Below are positions 17,622-26,640 of a stretch of DNA of 64,000 bases, one piece after another. Position 1 is the first letter of the stretch, and each line of letters opens with the position of its first letter. The position numbers and the translations under genes were made by a program. The notes beneath the pieces were generated by a model. That model made no database searches, was not told the origin of the DNA, and saw nothing but the letters and a program-made list of their open reading frames with translations. Origin of the DNA: Rheinheimera mesophila (lineage in GTDB: Bacteria > Pseudomonadota > Gammaproteobacteria > Enterobacterales > Alteromonadaceae); the NCBI RefSeq assembly GCF_000986865.1, contig NZ_LAVS01000001.1, positions 186,001 to 250,000 of the forward strand, in the 5' to 3' direction.

Positions 17622-18232
17622 TAATACTCTTCCACTATCCGATCCAAAATTTGCTGGATATTTAACACAGCTTCTCCTGGGATCAGCAACAACATATCGC
17701 AATTAAAAGAGTGATCGATTAACTGGTAGCTGATATCAACTTTCAAGGCAAGTTCCCAGTGACAGGCCGTGTCAATCAAGGCCTGAGTCACATTATTCTG
17801 CCGCGACGACAAAACTCTGGGCGCACTGTAAGACAACTGGTTATCGATTTGCTCAGCTAAACCATTTAAGAAGGTGGTGGTTAAAATAGAGCTGATATCT
17901 GTCAGCATCTCCAACTCTGAAGCGCTGTCTGTGTCATACCCCAATAAAGCAGAAATACGATGGGCATTATCCAATTGATATAAAACTATCGCCTCCCCTC
18001 TTACCCCTCCATTACCCAAAAAGCCCTGACTGACGAAAGCAGCTTCAGCGCTGCTGTACTGGGCCTCGAATTGAGCCGGAATTTGCGTCGAGTTCACCAG
18101 CTCAATAGCAGGCACCTGCAAATGCACAAAGGTATTTAAAAAACGGGCAAGTTTGTCGCTGGCCAGGCCCATAGCAACGTTGATCAGCTCCTGTAAACAA
18201 TCCCTTTGTTCTTCAGAGAATACTGTGTTCAT
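17621..18232 (-). CDS. CheC-family phosphatase-like protein
   Basis: CheC, CheX and FliY proteins dephosphorylate CheY-type response regulators. This 203-residue protein shows the family signature D/S-x3-E-x2-N-x22-P exactly: Asp11, Glu15, Asn18 and Pro41. The second copy (around residues 112-125) lacks the Glu, so only one active site is likely intact. The start at 18232 overlaps the stop of the preceding receiver gene (ATGA), favouring it over longer upstream starts. Since the neighbour upstream is a lone receiver protein, that protein is its likely substrate (inference). Confidence 0.8.
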   Translation of the reverse strand: MNTVFSEEQRDCLQELINVAMGLASDKLARFLNTFVHLQVPAIELVNSTQIPAQFEAQYSSAEAAFVSQGFLGNGGVRGEAIVLYQLDNAHRISALLGYDTDSASELEMLTDISSILTTTFLNGLAEQIDNQLSYSAPRVLSSRQNNVTQALIDTACHWELALKVDISYQLIDHSFNCDMLLLIPGEAVLNIQQILDRIVEEY

Positions 18233-18594
18233 ATCAATCCATAATGTTTCAAAATAACAATCAGCTTTTCCGGATTCACCGGTTTGTGAATAAAAGCCAG
18301 AGCGCCCAGCTCCGTCACTCTTTTTTGCATTTCTGGCTGAATATCTGCAGAAATAACAATCACAAAACAATCCAGACCATCCTGCTTAATCGCCTCTAAT
18401 ACGCCTATGCCATCCAGCTCAGGCATGGTCAGATCCAAAAAGACTAAACCAATCTCCTGACTTCGCAGGATAGTCAGGGCCTCCAGACCATTACTTGCCG
18501 TCAGTATGTCAGCGTCAAAAGATTCAGGTAAGGATTTACGTACTTGCTTTCGTGCCAGCAGGGAGTCGTCACAAATTAATACAGGTAACGCCAT
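18229..18594 (-). CDS. Single-domain CheY-like response regulator
   Basis: A stand-alone receiver of 121 residues with the acidic pair Asp9-Asp10, phospho-acceptor Asp54 in FLDLTMPELDG, Ser82 as the switch Ser/Thr and Lys104 followed by Pro. It has no output domain. It is first in a translationally coupled trio with a CheC-like phosphatase and a diguanylate cyclase, and is divergent from a sensor kinase at 18875, which is a plausible phosphodonor (inference). Confidence 0.92.
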   Translation of the reverse strand: MALPVLICDDSLLARKQVRKSLPESFDADILTASNGLEALTILRSQEIGLVFLDLTMPELDGIGVLEAIKQDGLDCFVIVISADIQPEMQKRVTELGALAFIHKPVNPEKLIVILKHYGLI

Positions 18595-18874
18595 TAAAAC
18601 AGCCTCTTTATTATCGCTTTAATTATTTTCAGTTTTGTCTGCGCAGTTCAATTATTCGACACCGCTACCATACTCAAAGCTACTGCAATTGAACACTATT
18701 AAATGCTGCTTTTGCCGCGTTTGGACAATTTACTGCTGCGATATTGCTAAAGCCGCTCTTGTTGCCTAGTCTCTAAGTTATTTATTACATATAGTATTTT
18801 CATTTAAACAGATCTTCTATAACGTAGAGTTTCAATGCTAACTACTATTAAGCCGAACCAAACAAGGTTGTTTC

Positions 18875-20623
18875 ATGCAGCAAAAAAGTTTATCGCGTAA
18901 GCTGCTGACCAAAGTCTTGTCAGTGTATTTTATCCTGACCTTTGTGGTGACTTTAGGCCAGATTGTTGCCGAGTATTTCAATACCAAAGATCACATCAAT
19001 GGTGAACTGGCGACCTTGCAGCAAACTTTTTCCGGCAGTCTGACCCGCGCCATCTGGGAATTAAACACTCAACAAGCTTTAATTATCGCTGATGGTTTAC
19101 TGGCCATTCCTGCAATTGAAGGCATTATAGTGCGGGACGACAGTGGCGCTGTGATCACCCAACTGGGGCGTTATATTGATATCAGCCAACGCTATAGCAA
19201 TCAGTTGGTGCAGGAGGGCGTCCGGCTTACTGAGCAAAACTCTGGTCTGTTCGGTTATACCTTCCCACTTATCTTTGAATTCTCAGGTCGAGCTACCCAG
19301 GTTGGTGATGTTACTTTATTCTCCAGCCGCGCCGTGGTGCTGGACCGCATTAAAATTGGTATTTATTTTCTGGTCGGTAATGCCGTTCTGAAAACCACCT
19401 TTTTAATTATTCTGTTTTTGCTGGCGTTTCGCAGTCAACTGACCTTGCCCTTAAGTGAACTGACCCAACAAATTGAAGATCTGGAACTGGATCATCTGGA
19501 AGGCACCAAAGTGGAAGTGCGCCATGATGAAGCCAATGAACTCAGCGTGATGGCCGATGCGTTTAACCGTTTGATTGCGCGGGTGCAGGACTATAAAGTT
19601 CAATTAGAAAGTACACAAAAGCAATTGTTGCACTCCAATGAAAAACTCGATCAGCATAACTTGTTATTGGAGCAGGAGGTGGCGCGTAAAACCTCAGGTT
19701 TAAGTCAGGCCATGATGGATTTACAGCAGCAAAAACAAGAGCTGGAAGTTAAACAGCAAGCCTTGCGCGAAGAAATAGAACGCCGCCGCCACAGTGAGGA
19801 GGCGCTGCGCAGTAAACAGAGCGAGCTGGAAAAAACCGTAGATGATTTAAAGCAGGCACAAGACCGTTTAGTACAGTCCGAAAAAATGGCGGCTTTAGGT
19901 GGTTTTGTCGCAGGTATCACTCATGAAGTGAATACGCCTGTAGGGATAGGCGTTACGGCCACCAGTTTTTTGGCAGAAAAGCTAAACGCCTTAGACGCGG
20001 CTTATAAAGATAAAACTTTGTCGCCTAAAGTGCTGGAGCATTTTATAGAGGAAGCCAAACAAAGCACCTCCTTGCTGCAATCCAACCTGACCCGGGCCTC
20101 AGAGCTGATTGCCAGCTTTAAACAAATTGCGGTGGACCAGACCAGCGATGCAATTCGCACTATTAATCTGGCCGAATACCTGCACGAAGTGATCCGCTCT
20201 TTGCAGCCAAACTTTAAAAAGACCCGTCATCATATTGATGTCAATTGTCCGGAAAGCCTGATGCTCAGTTGTCCGGCCGGTGCTATCTCACAGATCTTTA
20301 CCAATCTTTTAATGAACTCGTTGATCCATGGTTTTGAAGAACTGGAAGAAGGTTATATCCGTATCACTGTGCTGGATGAGGGCCAGATGGTTGATATTAC
20401 TTATTCTGATAATGGCCGGGGTCTGACTCAGGAGCAACTGGAAAAACTGTTCCATCCATTTTTTACCACTAAACGAGATCAGGGCGGCAGTGGTTTGGGT
20501 ACTCATATCACCTATAACCTGGTGCGCCAGACGCTGGGGGGATCGATTCAAGTTAGCAGCGAACCAGGGCATGGTTTGAGCTACCATATTCGTTTCCCAA
20601 AAAACTTAAAACGTAATTCCTGA
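18875..20623 (+). CDS. Membrane sensor histidine kinase
   Basis: The protein has 582 residues: TM1 about 13-33, a periplasmic sensing segment to about 162, TM2 163-184, HAMP about 185-240, a long coiled coil about 240-335, a dimerisation region with phospho-acceptor His350 (ITHEVNTP) and a C-terminal HATPase with NLLMNSLIHG, DNGRGL and GGSGLGTHI. There is no attached receiver. It is divergent from the receiver-CheC-GGDEF trio across 280 bp, so a functional pairing is plausible but unproven. AAGG precedes the ATG. Confidence 0.9.
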   Translation: MQQKSLSRKLLTKVLSVYFILTFVVTLGQIVAEYFNTKDHINGELATLQQTFSGSLTRAIWELNTQQALIIADGLLAIPAIEGIIVRDDSGAVITQLGRYIDISQRYSNQLVQEGVRLTEQNSGLFGYTFPLIFEFSGRATQVGDVTLFSSRAVVLDRIKIGIYFLVGNAVLKTTFLIILFLLAFRSQLTLPLSELTQQIEDLELDHLEGTKVEVRHDEANELSVMADAFNRLIARVQDYKVQLESTQKQLLHSNEKLDQHNLLLEQEVARKTSGLSQAMMDLQQQKQELEVKQQALREEIERRRHSEEALRSKQSELEKTVDDLKQAQDRLVQSEKMAALGGFVAGITHEVNTPVGIGVTATSFLAEKLNALDAAYKDKTLSPKVLEHFIEEAKQSTSLLQSNLTRASELIASFKQIAVDQTSDAIRTINLAEYLHEVIRSLQPNFKKTRHHIDVNCPESLMLSCPAGAISQIFTNLLMNSLIHGFEELEEGYIRITVLDEGQMVDITYSDNGRGLTQEQLEKLFHPFFTTKRDQGGSGLGTHITYNLVRQTLGGSIQVSSEPGHGLSYHIRFPKNLKRNS

Positions 20624-20632
20624 ACCAGAATC

Positions 20633-20667
20633 ACCAAAGCGCAGCGGCCTGTGCTTTGGTTGTTTTC
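20633..20667 (+). terminator. Rho-independent terminator after the sensor kinase
   Basis: Stem ACCAAAGC / GCTTTGGT with a 12-nt loop, followed by TGTTTTC, about 10 bp past the stop codon. Confidence 0.7.
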
Positions 20668-20740
20668 ACTGAAAAACTCAAAACCTGCCGGTTGAACTCT
20701 GTATACTAAGCTGCAATTCTTAGTGTCAGAGTAGTTAACT

Positions 20741-21637
20741 ATGTGGTTTAAAAATTTACGTTTATATCAGGTCACCGAAAAGCTAAATACTGATCAGGAC
20801 CAATTAGAGCAGGCCTTAGCTGCATTTAAATTCACGCCTTGTACCTCGCAGGAAGCCGTTAAAATGGGCTTTACCAGCCCTTTGCACCCCAGTCTGAAGC
20901 ACTACTGTCACCAGACCAATGACGTGATGTTATTTGCGGTCAAACGTCAGGAAAAAGTGTTGCCAGGTTCTGTAGTCAATGAAGAACTGGCGCCAAAAAT
21001 TGATGCGATGGAACAGGAAAAAGGCCGGCCTTTAAGCCGCAAAGAAAAACAGGCGTTAAAAGAGGAATTGATCCAGAGCCTGTTGCCACGCGCCTTTAGT
21101 AAGTCCAGTGTCACCACAGCGTTGTACGACAAACAACAAGGCTGGCTACTGGTGGATACCAGCAGTGCCAGCAGAGCGGAAGAATTACTGGCATTACTGC
21201 GCAAAGCTTTTGGTTCTTTACCTGCGATGCCGCTGTTGGATAACCACCAGTTGAATCAGCAACTGCACTTCTGGTTGCAAGGCAAAGAATTACCGGAAGG
21301 TTTTCAATTAGGCGCCGAAGCTGAACTCAAAGCGCCGGATGAAGAAGGTGCCAAGGTACGTTTTATCAATCACCTGTTAAGTGCCGATGAAGTGCAGAGT
21401 CATTTACAGGATAAACTGGTGACCAAGCTGGCCTTAGAGCAGGACGAAAAAGTGACCTTTTTGATCTGTGATGACGGCAGTATTAAACGCCTGAAATTCC
21501 ATGACCTGCTATCAGGTGCCAACGAAGAAATGGGCTGGGATGATGTGATTAGCAGGTTGGACGCCGACTTGTTGTTGATGACAGACGCTTTACGTCATGC
21601 CTTGTTGCCACTAAAAGCCAATATCATCAGCCAGTAA
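20741..21637 (+). CDS. rdgC: Recombination-associated protein RdgC
   Basis: RdgC is a ring-forming DNA-binding protein that can limit RecA loading. The start MWFKNLRLYQV, the block GFTSPL and the segment FLICDDGSIKRLKFHD are conserved in the family. Length 298 residues, as in E. coli (303). It stands alone between terminators and is followed by a bidirectional terminator shared with the HDOD gene. Confidence 0.95.
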   Translation: MWFKNLRLYQVTEKLNTDQDQLEQALAAFKFTPCTSQEAVKMGFTSPLHPSLKHYCHQTNDVMLFAVKRQEKVLPGSVVNEELAPKIDAMEQEKGRPLSRKEKQALKEELIQSLLPRAFSKSSVTTALYDKQQGWLLVDTSSASRAEELLALLRKAFGSLPAMPLLDNHQLNQQLHFWLQGKELPEGFQLGAEAELKAPDEEGAKVRFINHLLSADEVQSHLQDKLVTKLALEQDEKVTFLICDDGSIKRLKFHDLLSGANEEMGWDDVISRLDADLLLMTDALRHALLPLKANIISQ

Positions 21638-21653
21638 AAGCTGAGGCTGAGAA

Positions 21654-21685
21654 CGAAAAGGCCCGCTACTGTGCGGGCCTTTTCG
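21654..21685. terminator. Bidirectional terminator between rdgC and the HDOD gene
   Basis: A perfect 13-bp stem (CGAAAAGGCCCGC and its complement, 6-nt loop) with A and T runs on both sides sits between two convergent genes. Confidence 0.9.
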
Positions 21686-21700
21686 ATCGCTTACACAGTA

Positions 21701-22540
21701 CTAGCTCAACAGCGCTTTAATTTCCTGAGAAATCAAACGCACTTCTGCTATCTCCATAAAGTTAGCATCAGGTACTATCTTGCGCTCTATATAAGGTTGC
21801 AGTGCCTGCAGCAGTGCAGGGCCCTCTAACGGACTTTGCACCAAAGCCCCCAGCCGGATAAAGTCGATGTAACTGACCTGCTCAGTCTGGTAGGACGAAT
21901 TGTTCCAGTTCAGCACAATCTGCACATAGGTATCGGCAAAATCCCAGGCCCGCATTATGCTCGAACCTATCTGCCCGGATAAAGTGCTGATGGCGTTTTC
22001 TAAAAACTGAGGATCACCAAAAACGCTCTGATAGCGCTCAGCCTCAGTCAAAATAGGCAAGGCACCAATCAAATGCATCAAACCGGCTAAAGTCATTACA
22101 TCTAAATTCAGATTACAGTGCTTATTTTCAGCGATGTATAACTTTAAGCAGGCCAGTGCTATGCTGGTGACATTCACACTATCCCGCCACACCAAAGCCA
22201 TTCTTTCTTTGATCTGCTCATGTTGTGACACAAAAAGTTGCTCCATCGCCATCGCAGTAGCAATATTTTTGACCTGGCTTAAGCCAATACGGGTAATGGC
22301 CTGATTCAGCGAGTTGACCTTAATAGACCTCCCCATAAAGGCACTGTTGGCGACTTTAATCATTCGAGCGGCTAAGGCAGGGTCCTGCGCTATTACATCC
22401 GTCATCATCAGCAAATTGCTGTCTGGATCGTCTGCTGTTCTCCGAACCCGAATCGCCATTTCAGGCAAAGTTGGCAACACCAGCATATCTGTGCGGATCT
22501 TCTCAACCAAAATGGTTAACAGGGCATTTTCAGCCGACAT
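21701..22540 (-). CDS. HDOD domain protein
   Basis: The protein has 279 residues, nearly all one HDOD domain, recognised by LPTLPEMAIRVR, the block IAQDPALAARMIKVANSA and INQAITRIGL-like text. HDOD domains resemble HD hydrolases but lack the metal-binding HD pair and are thought to act as signalling or scaffold modules. There is no attached kinase, GGDEF or EAL domain. It may belong to the surrounding signalling genes, but no partner is indicated. Confidence 0.85.
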   Translation of the reverse strand: MSAENALLTILVEKIRTDMLVLPTLPEMAIRVRRTADDPDSNLLMMTDVIAQDPALAARMIKVANSAFMGRSIKVNSLNQAITRIGLSQVKNIATAMAMEQLFVSQHEQIKERMALVWRDSVNVTSIALACLKLYIAENKHCNLNLDVMTLAGLMHLIGALPILTEAERYQSVFGDPQFLENAISTLSGQIGSSIMRAWDFADTYVQIVLNWNNSSYQTEQVSYIDFIRLGALVQSPLEGPALLQALQPYIERKIVPDANFMEIAEVRLISQEIKALLS

Positions 22541-22644
22541 AAAAAGGTTCCTCAGCGGGACAAAAGTTTAAACAGGCCGGACAGGACACGGGCCAGGGTA
22601 AAGTCTGCACAGATCACATATTCTACCTCTGCGAACCGGAGTCG

Positions 22645-23064
22645 TCATGAGGGTATAGCTAAAGATGCCATTTTTTGCTTTAACTGCTGCAAGGCTTGCG
22701 TGCTATAGGCTTGGGCGGGAAACTTACCCCAAACCGGTGCGGGCCAGGCACAGTCTGTGTCATAACGAACTATATGATGCAGGTGTAACTGCGGTACCAT
22801 ATTACCAAGCGCAGCGATGTTTAGTTTTTTAGCCTGAAATTGTGCTTTCAGAAAAACAGATAAATGGCCACTTTCACGCCAGAGTTGGTTCTGTTCCGCT
22901 TCCGTCAAATCAATAATCTCTGTTACACCGGCACGACGAGGGATCAAAATAAACCAGGGGTAATTGGTATCGTTTTGAACTCGCAACTGACACAGTGGCC
23001 AGTCTGCAAGCCAGATGCTGTCGCGTTCAAATTCTAAGGCCAGTTCAAATACCTGCGGCTGCAT
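22645..23064 (-). CDS. HIT-family protein (nucleotide hydrolase/transferase)
   Basis: Histidine-triad proteins hydrolyse nucleotide conjugates. The motif here is QLHLHHIVRYD, a slight variant of HxHxHxx, preceded by the family block PWFILIPRRAGVTEIIDL. Starting at ATG 23064 (GGGAGAG 6 bp upstream) gives 139 residues and a family-like N-terminus; a longer upstream reading would overlap the kinase further without domain support. It overlaps the 3' end of the hybrid kinase by 20 bp, so translation may be coupled. The substrate is unknown. Confidence 0.85.
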   Translation of the reverse strand: MQPQVFELALEFERDSIWLADWPLCQLRVQNDTNYPWFILIPRRAGVTEIIDLTEAEQNQLWRESGHLSVFLKAQFQAKKLNIAALGNMVPQLHLHHIVRYDTDCAWPAPVWGKFPAQAYSTQALQQLKQKMASLAIPS

Positions 23065-25720
23065 CAATGCTCTCCCGTTCTGTGATTTGCTCTGTGCGGA
23101 CCAGCAAAGCAAAATCATTTATTAATTCTGTGATCAGCGCTACATTGCTCTGGCGCGCGGCCTGTTCCAAATCGGACATCAAGTCAGTCAACTGCGGATA
23201 GCCCATACTACCAGCACTGCCCTTTACACTATGGGCTTCATACTGTATCCGACTCCAATTTTCCGCTGTGAGCCAAAGCTGGAAGTCGCGCAATACAGCG
23301 GGCAACGCCTGTTTATAATCCAGTTTAAGCTGCAAAATAACAGGGTCTGAAGCCAACTGGTTTTCTAACTGCTCATCAAGGCCAACACCAGTTTGACAGA
23401 ACTTCTGTATCACAGCTAAAAAGGCTTTTTGCACTATAGGCTTGGATAAAACAGCCTGACAACCGGCTTTTAGATACCGGCTTTGATCCTCGCTCATGAC
23501 ATTGGCTGTCAAAGCGACAATTGGAGTCTCTATACCTGCATGACGGATCAGGGCTGTTGCCTCTTCTCCCCCCATTTCCGGCATCTGCATATCCATTAAC
23601 ACTAAATCAAAATGCTCCAATAATACCCGCTCGACCGCTTTATGACCGTTTTCAACAAGGACCGACTGGATCCCCAGTTTTTGCAGCAAGACCTCGATCA
23701 GTAACTGGTTATCAGGGTTATCTTCTGCCACCAGTAACTTCAGTTTTTGATAATTCGTCGAAGCTTCAACCGGCACAGCCTGCTGTTCAGGCCGCTGATA
23801 ATAGTCAATCAGGCTAATATGCTGATGTTCACAGGACATGACTATCTCAAAACAGCTACCTATGCCCTTCACACTGTCTACCTGAATATCGCCTTGCATC
23901 TGTTCCATCAGTTTTTTTGAGATACAAAGGCCAAGACCAGAACCACCAAAATTACGGGTGACCGCTGCATCGGCCTGAACAAAAGGCTGGAATAGTTTAC
24001 TCAGTTCCGCTGAGGTAATACCTATGCCAGTATCCTTAATTTTGATCCTCAGCACTTCTTCCGGAGTTTGGTAAGAGACATGGATCACCACCTTACCTTT
24101 CTGAGTAAACTTCACTGCATTGGAAGTCAGATTCAGCAACACCTGGCGAAACCGCAAAGTATCGGTATAAATAAACTGTGGTAACGGATAGTTCAGCTCC
24201 AACACGCAATGCAATCCTTTCTGCTCTGCCTGTTGTTTAGTCAGTTGATACACGTCATCCAGCATAGCCAGTAAACTGACCTGCTCAGTCAAGAGTTCCA
24301 GCTTATCGGCTTCAATTTTCGATAAATCAAGAATGTCATTGATCAAAGCCAGCAGATGATCGCCGCTACGCAGTACGCGACTTAAGTAATCAAGTTGTCT
24401 GTGCGGATCGTTTTCATGGATCGCCTGCTCACTAAAACCAATAATAGCGGTTAGTGGAGTTCGGATTTCATGGCTCATATTGGCCAAAAACACGCTTTTA
24501 AGCCGGTTTGCCTGTTCAGCCACTTCCCTGGCTACAATCAGTTGCTGATTCGCATCTTCGAGCTGTCGATTCGCCTCTGCTAAATCCTGAGTCCGGGCCG
24601 CCACTTTGTCTTCCAGTTGTAACTGATAAGCCCTTTCTCTCTCTCTGTATACACGTAGCTGGCGCACCATCACATTAAAAGCAGCAAACATATCGCCTAA
24701 TTCATCCTGCTTTCTGACGGTCAAAACTGTGGATAAATCCCCCCGCCCAACCGCTGTTTTCGCACCAGTCAGCTCTCGTATCGGTGTTAACACAAAACGA
24801 GCCAACACCCAGTAAACCCATACGGGCAAACCAATACAAACCAGCAGACAAATCAAGGCGATAAACATCGGCTTATACGCCATACTCCGGGTCAGAAGGG
24901 CTGGTTGTATTCCCATAATGAGTTGATAAGGCCCAGCTAAAGAAACCCCTGTGACTAACATAGACTGACCAAGCAGCAAGGTAGGCACAAACTGCTGCTG
25001 ATCGACGCTGGCTTGAATTTCAGTGAAACTCACCGGAGAAAAAGCGCTGCCCATTAACAACGCATTCTCAGAAAAAGTGATGGTTGCGGCCTGGCTCACA
25101 ACCAAAGGTGCCCGAAACTCACCGCCCAGCCGTCGGATAGCATGCTGAAATAACTCTGGCTCGATCACAAAAACGATGTAGCCCCACAACCGTTTTATGT
25201 CACCTGACGACTGTCCTGATACATAAACTTTTTGTGCCACGTATAAATTTAACTGGTTTGAGCCTTGTTCACTGGACAGGAAAAAACCATTGTCATCTAT
25301 CATGGATTGCAGCGCAGAAAAGTACTGATTTCGGAACCTGCTGAGTTCTTTTGTTTTTTCTTGCTGAGGCAGAGTCAGCAGATAATCGCCGTTCAAACGA
25401 ATAAATTTGATGGAGGAGAGCTCAGGATGCTGTCTGCGATAGCGTTCAAACTGCTGGAGCAAAGTCTGTTCCGGTTGCTGTTCTTTCCTAATAAAATCTT
25501 CAACCAGAGCTTGAGAAGACAGCAGCAGTAAACTGTTCTGGTAAGACGACAACGCCAGCCGAATGTCCTGCTGAACTTGAACCAACTCACTTTTAATTTG
25601 TTGAAACAGTTGTTGTTCGTAATAGCGGGCGCTGAAGTGATAAGACAAATAACCCAGACACAACAAAGGTAAGACCAGGATAGGTAGCATGTAGACTACT
25701 AAAGTTTCACGTAACCTCAT
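23045..25720 (-). CDS. Hybrid sensor histidine kinase with receiver and Hpt domains
   Basis: A tripartite phosphorelay kinase of 891 residues: TM1 about 8-28, a large periplasmic sensor region to about 283, TM2 284-306, HAMP about 307-360, coiled coil, HisKA with His417 (NMSHEIRTPL), HATPase with N-box Asn534, DTGIG 563-567 and GGSGLGL 592-598, receiver with Asp710 and Lys760, and Hpt with His830 (AHSVKGSAGSMG). The order resembles BarA and TorS, but the periplasmic part is longer than that of BarA. No cognate DNA-binding regulator is adjacent, so the final receiver lies elsewhere. Confidence 0.92.
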   Translation of the reverse strand: MRLRETLVVYMLPILVLPLLCLGYLSYHFSARYYEQQLFQQIKSELVQVQQDIRLALSSYQNSLLLLSSQALVEDFIRKEQQPEQTLLQQFERYRRQHPELSSIKFIRLNGDYLLTLPQQEKTKELSRFRNQYFSALQSMIDDNGFFLSSEQGSNQLNLYVAQKVYVSGQSSGDIKRLWGYIVFVIEPELFQHAIRRLGGEFRAPLVVSQAATITFSENALLMGSAFSPVSFTEIQASVDQQQFVPTLLLGQSMLVTGVSLAGPYQLIMGIQPALLTRSMAYKPMFIALICLLVCIGLPVWVYWVLARFVLTPIRELTGAKTAVGRGDLSTVLTVRKQDELGDMFAAFNVMVRQLRVYRERERAYQLQLEDKVAARTQDLAEANRQLEDANQQLIVAREVAEQANRLKSVFLANMSHEIRTPLTAIIGFSEQAIHENDPHRQLDYLSRVLRSGDHLLALINDILDLSKIEADKLELLTEQVSLLAMLDDVYQLTKQQAEQKGLHCVLELNYPLPQFIYTDTLRFRQVLLNLTSNAVKFTQKGKVVIHVSYQTPEEVLRIKIKDTGIGITSAELSKLFQPFVQADAAVTRNFGGSGLGLCISKKLMEQMQGDIQVDSVKGIGSCFEIVMSCEHQHISLIDYYQRPEQQAVPVEASTNYQKLKLLVAEDNPDNQLLIEVLLQKLGIQSVLVENGHKAVERVLLEHFDLVLMDMQMPEMGGEEATALIRHAGIETPIVALTANVMSEDQSRYLKAGCQAVLSKPIVQKAFLAVIQKFCQTGVGLDEQLENQLASDPVILQLKLDYKQALPAVLRDFQLWLTAENWSRIQYEAHSVKGSAGSMGYPQLTDLMSDLEQAARQSNVALITELINDFALLVRTEQITERESIDAAAGI

Positions 25721-25795
25721 GAAGATCCTGATTTATACCCTAAGAGCGCCCTGTCCGTTGCCAAAGCATAACCAGAGCGCTCCCGAACTACAAGA

Positions 25796-26632
25796 CTAAG
25801 CTTGAAATAGCGTCCGGATCCAACGTTCTTCGGTAATAAAGTTCCAGCTCCAGCTTTTCCACTGAGCGGATAAGCCCTGAGCCACTATTTGATCTTCCGT
25901 TTTTCCCTGAGCTTTCATCGCATTCACCTCTGCCAGCGTCTGCTCCATCATAGTTAAAAAACGCTGTAAGCCGGCTTTGTCCATTAAATCACCATGACCC
26001 GGGATTAACTTGGTGTTGTCGTCGATTTGACTGAGCAGTAGTTTGACATTACTGATGTAGCCAGATACTGAGCCACCACTTTTCAGATCGATAAAAGGGA
26101 AACGGTCGGCGAAAAACAAATCGCCCATGTGCAGCACATTCGCGTCTTTAAACCAAACCACTAAATCACCGTCCGTGTGGCTGACAGGCATGGTCACCAA
26201 CTGTGCTTTTACGCCATTCAGTGTGAGCGCTTTTTCACCAACAAAAGTTTCAGTAGGTAAACCAGCGCGGGGAAATTTGCTGTCCGCCTTTAATCGGGCC
26301 AATACATTGGTATGAGCGATAATCTGAGCACCTGCAGCCAGCGCCGCATTACCGTTGACATGATCACCATGAAAGTGAGTGTTGACCAATGTTTTGATTT
26401 GCACTCCCGACTGTTTACTCTCAAGCTCAGATTTGATCTGAGACGCCATATGCTCGTACTGTGAATCTATCACCAACGCACCTTCAGGACCAACGACAGC
26501 GGCAATATTACCGCCAGCGCCTTTGATCATATACAAATGCTTTGCCAGCTCCAGGCTTGTAACCTGTACTTTATCCTGCGCATTGGCAACACCACATAAC
26601 ATCAGTGCAAGTAACGCTATAACTTGTTTCAT
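25796..26632 (-). CDS. Exported metallo-beta-lactamase-fold hydrolase
   Basis: A signal peptide (hydrophobic run ending ANA) precedes an MBL domain with the zinc motif HFHGDHVNG, a downstream His in SHTDGD, Asp in MGDLFF and His in IPGHGDL. The start at 26632 places AAGGA 5 bp upstream; an ATG at 26638 would overlap that site. Length 278 residues. The arrangement is that of the broad periplasmic MBL group that includes SoxH/quinoprotein-linked hydrolases, so antibiotic hydrolysis should not be assumed. It lies 8 bp after the NCS2 permease and is likely cotranscribed. Confidence 0.85.
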   Translation of the reverse strand: MKQVIALLALMLCGVANAQDKVQVTSLELAKHLYMIKGAGGNIAAVVGPEGALVIDSQYEHMASQIKSELESKQSGVQIKTLVNTHFHGDHVNGNAALAAGAQIIAHTNVLARLKADSKFPRAGLPTETFVGEKALTLNGVKAQLVTMPVSHTDGDLVVWFKDANVLHMGDLFFADRFPFIDLKSGGSVSGYISNVKLLLSQIDDNTKLIPGHGDLMDKAGLQRFLTMMEQTLAEVNAMKAQGKTEDQIVAQGLSAQWKSWSWNFITEERWIRTLFQA

Positions 26633-26640
26633 ATCCATCC

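Noticed and set aside
23045-25720. Calling the hybrid kinase BarA
   Set aside because: The domain order fits, but the periplasmic sensor is too long and the partner uvrY is not present, so only the general class is given.
25796-26632. Beta-lactamase resistance gene
   Set aside because: The fold and zinc motif are shared by many periplasmic hydrolases, and nothing in the sequence or context points to antibiotic hydrolysis.
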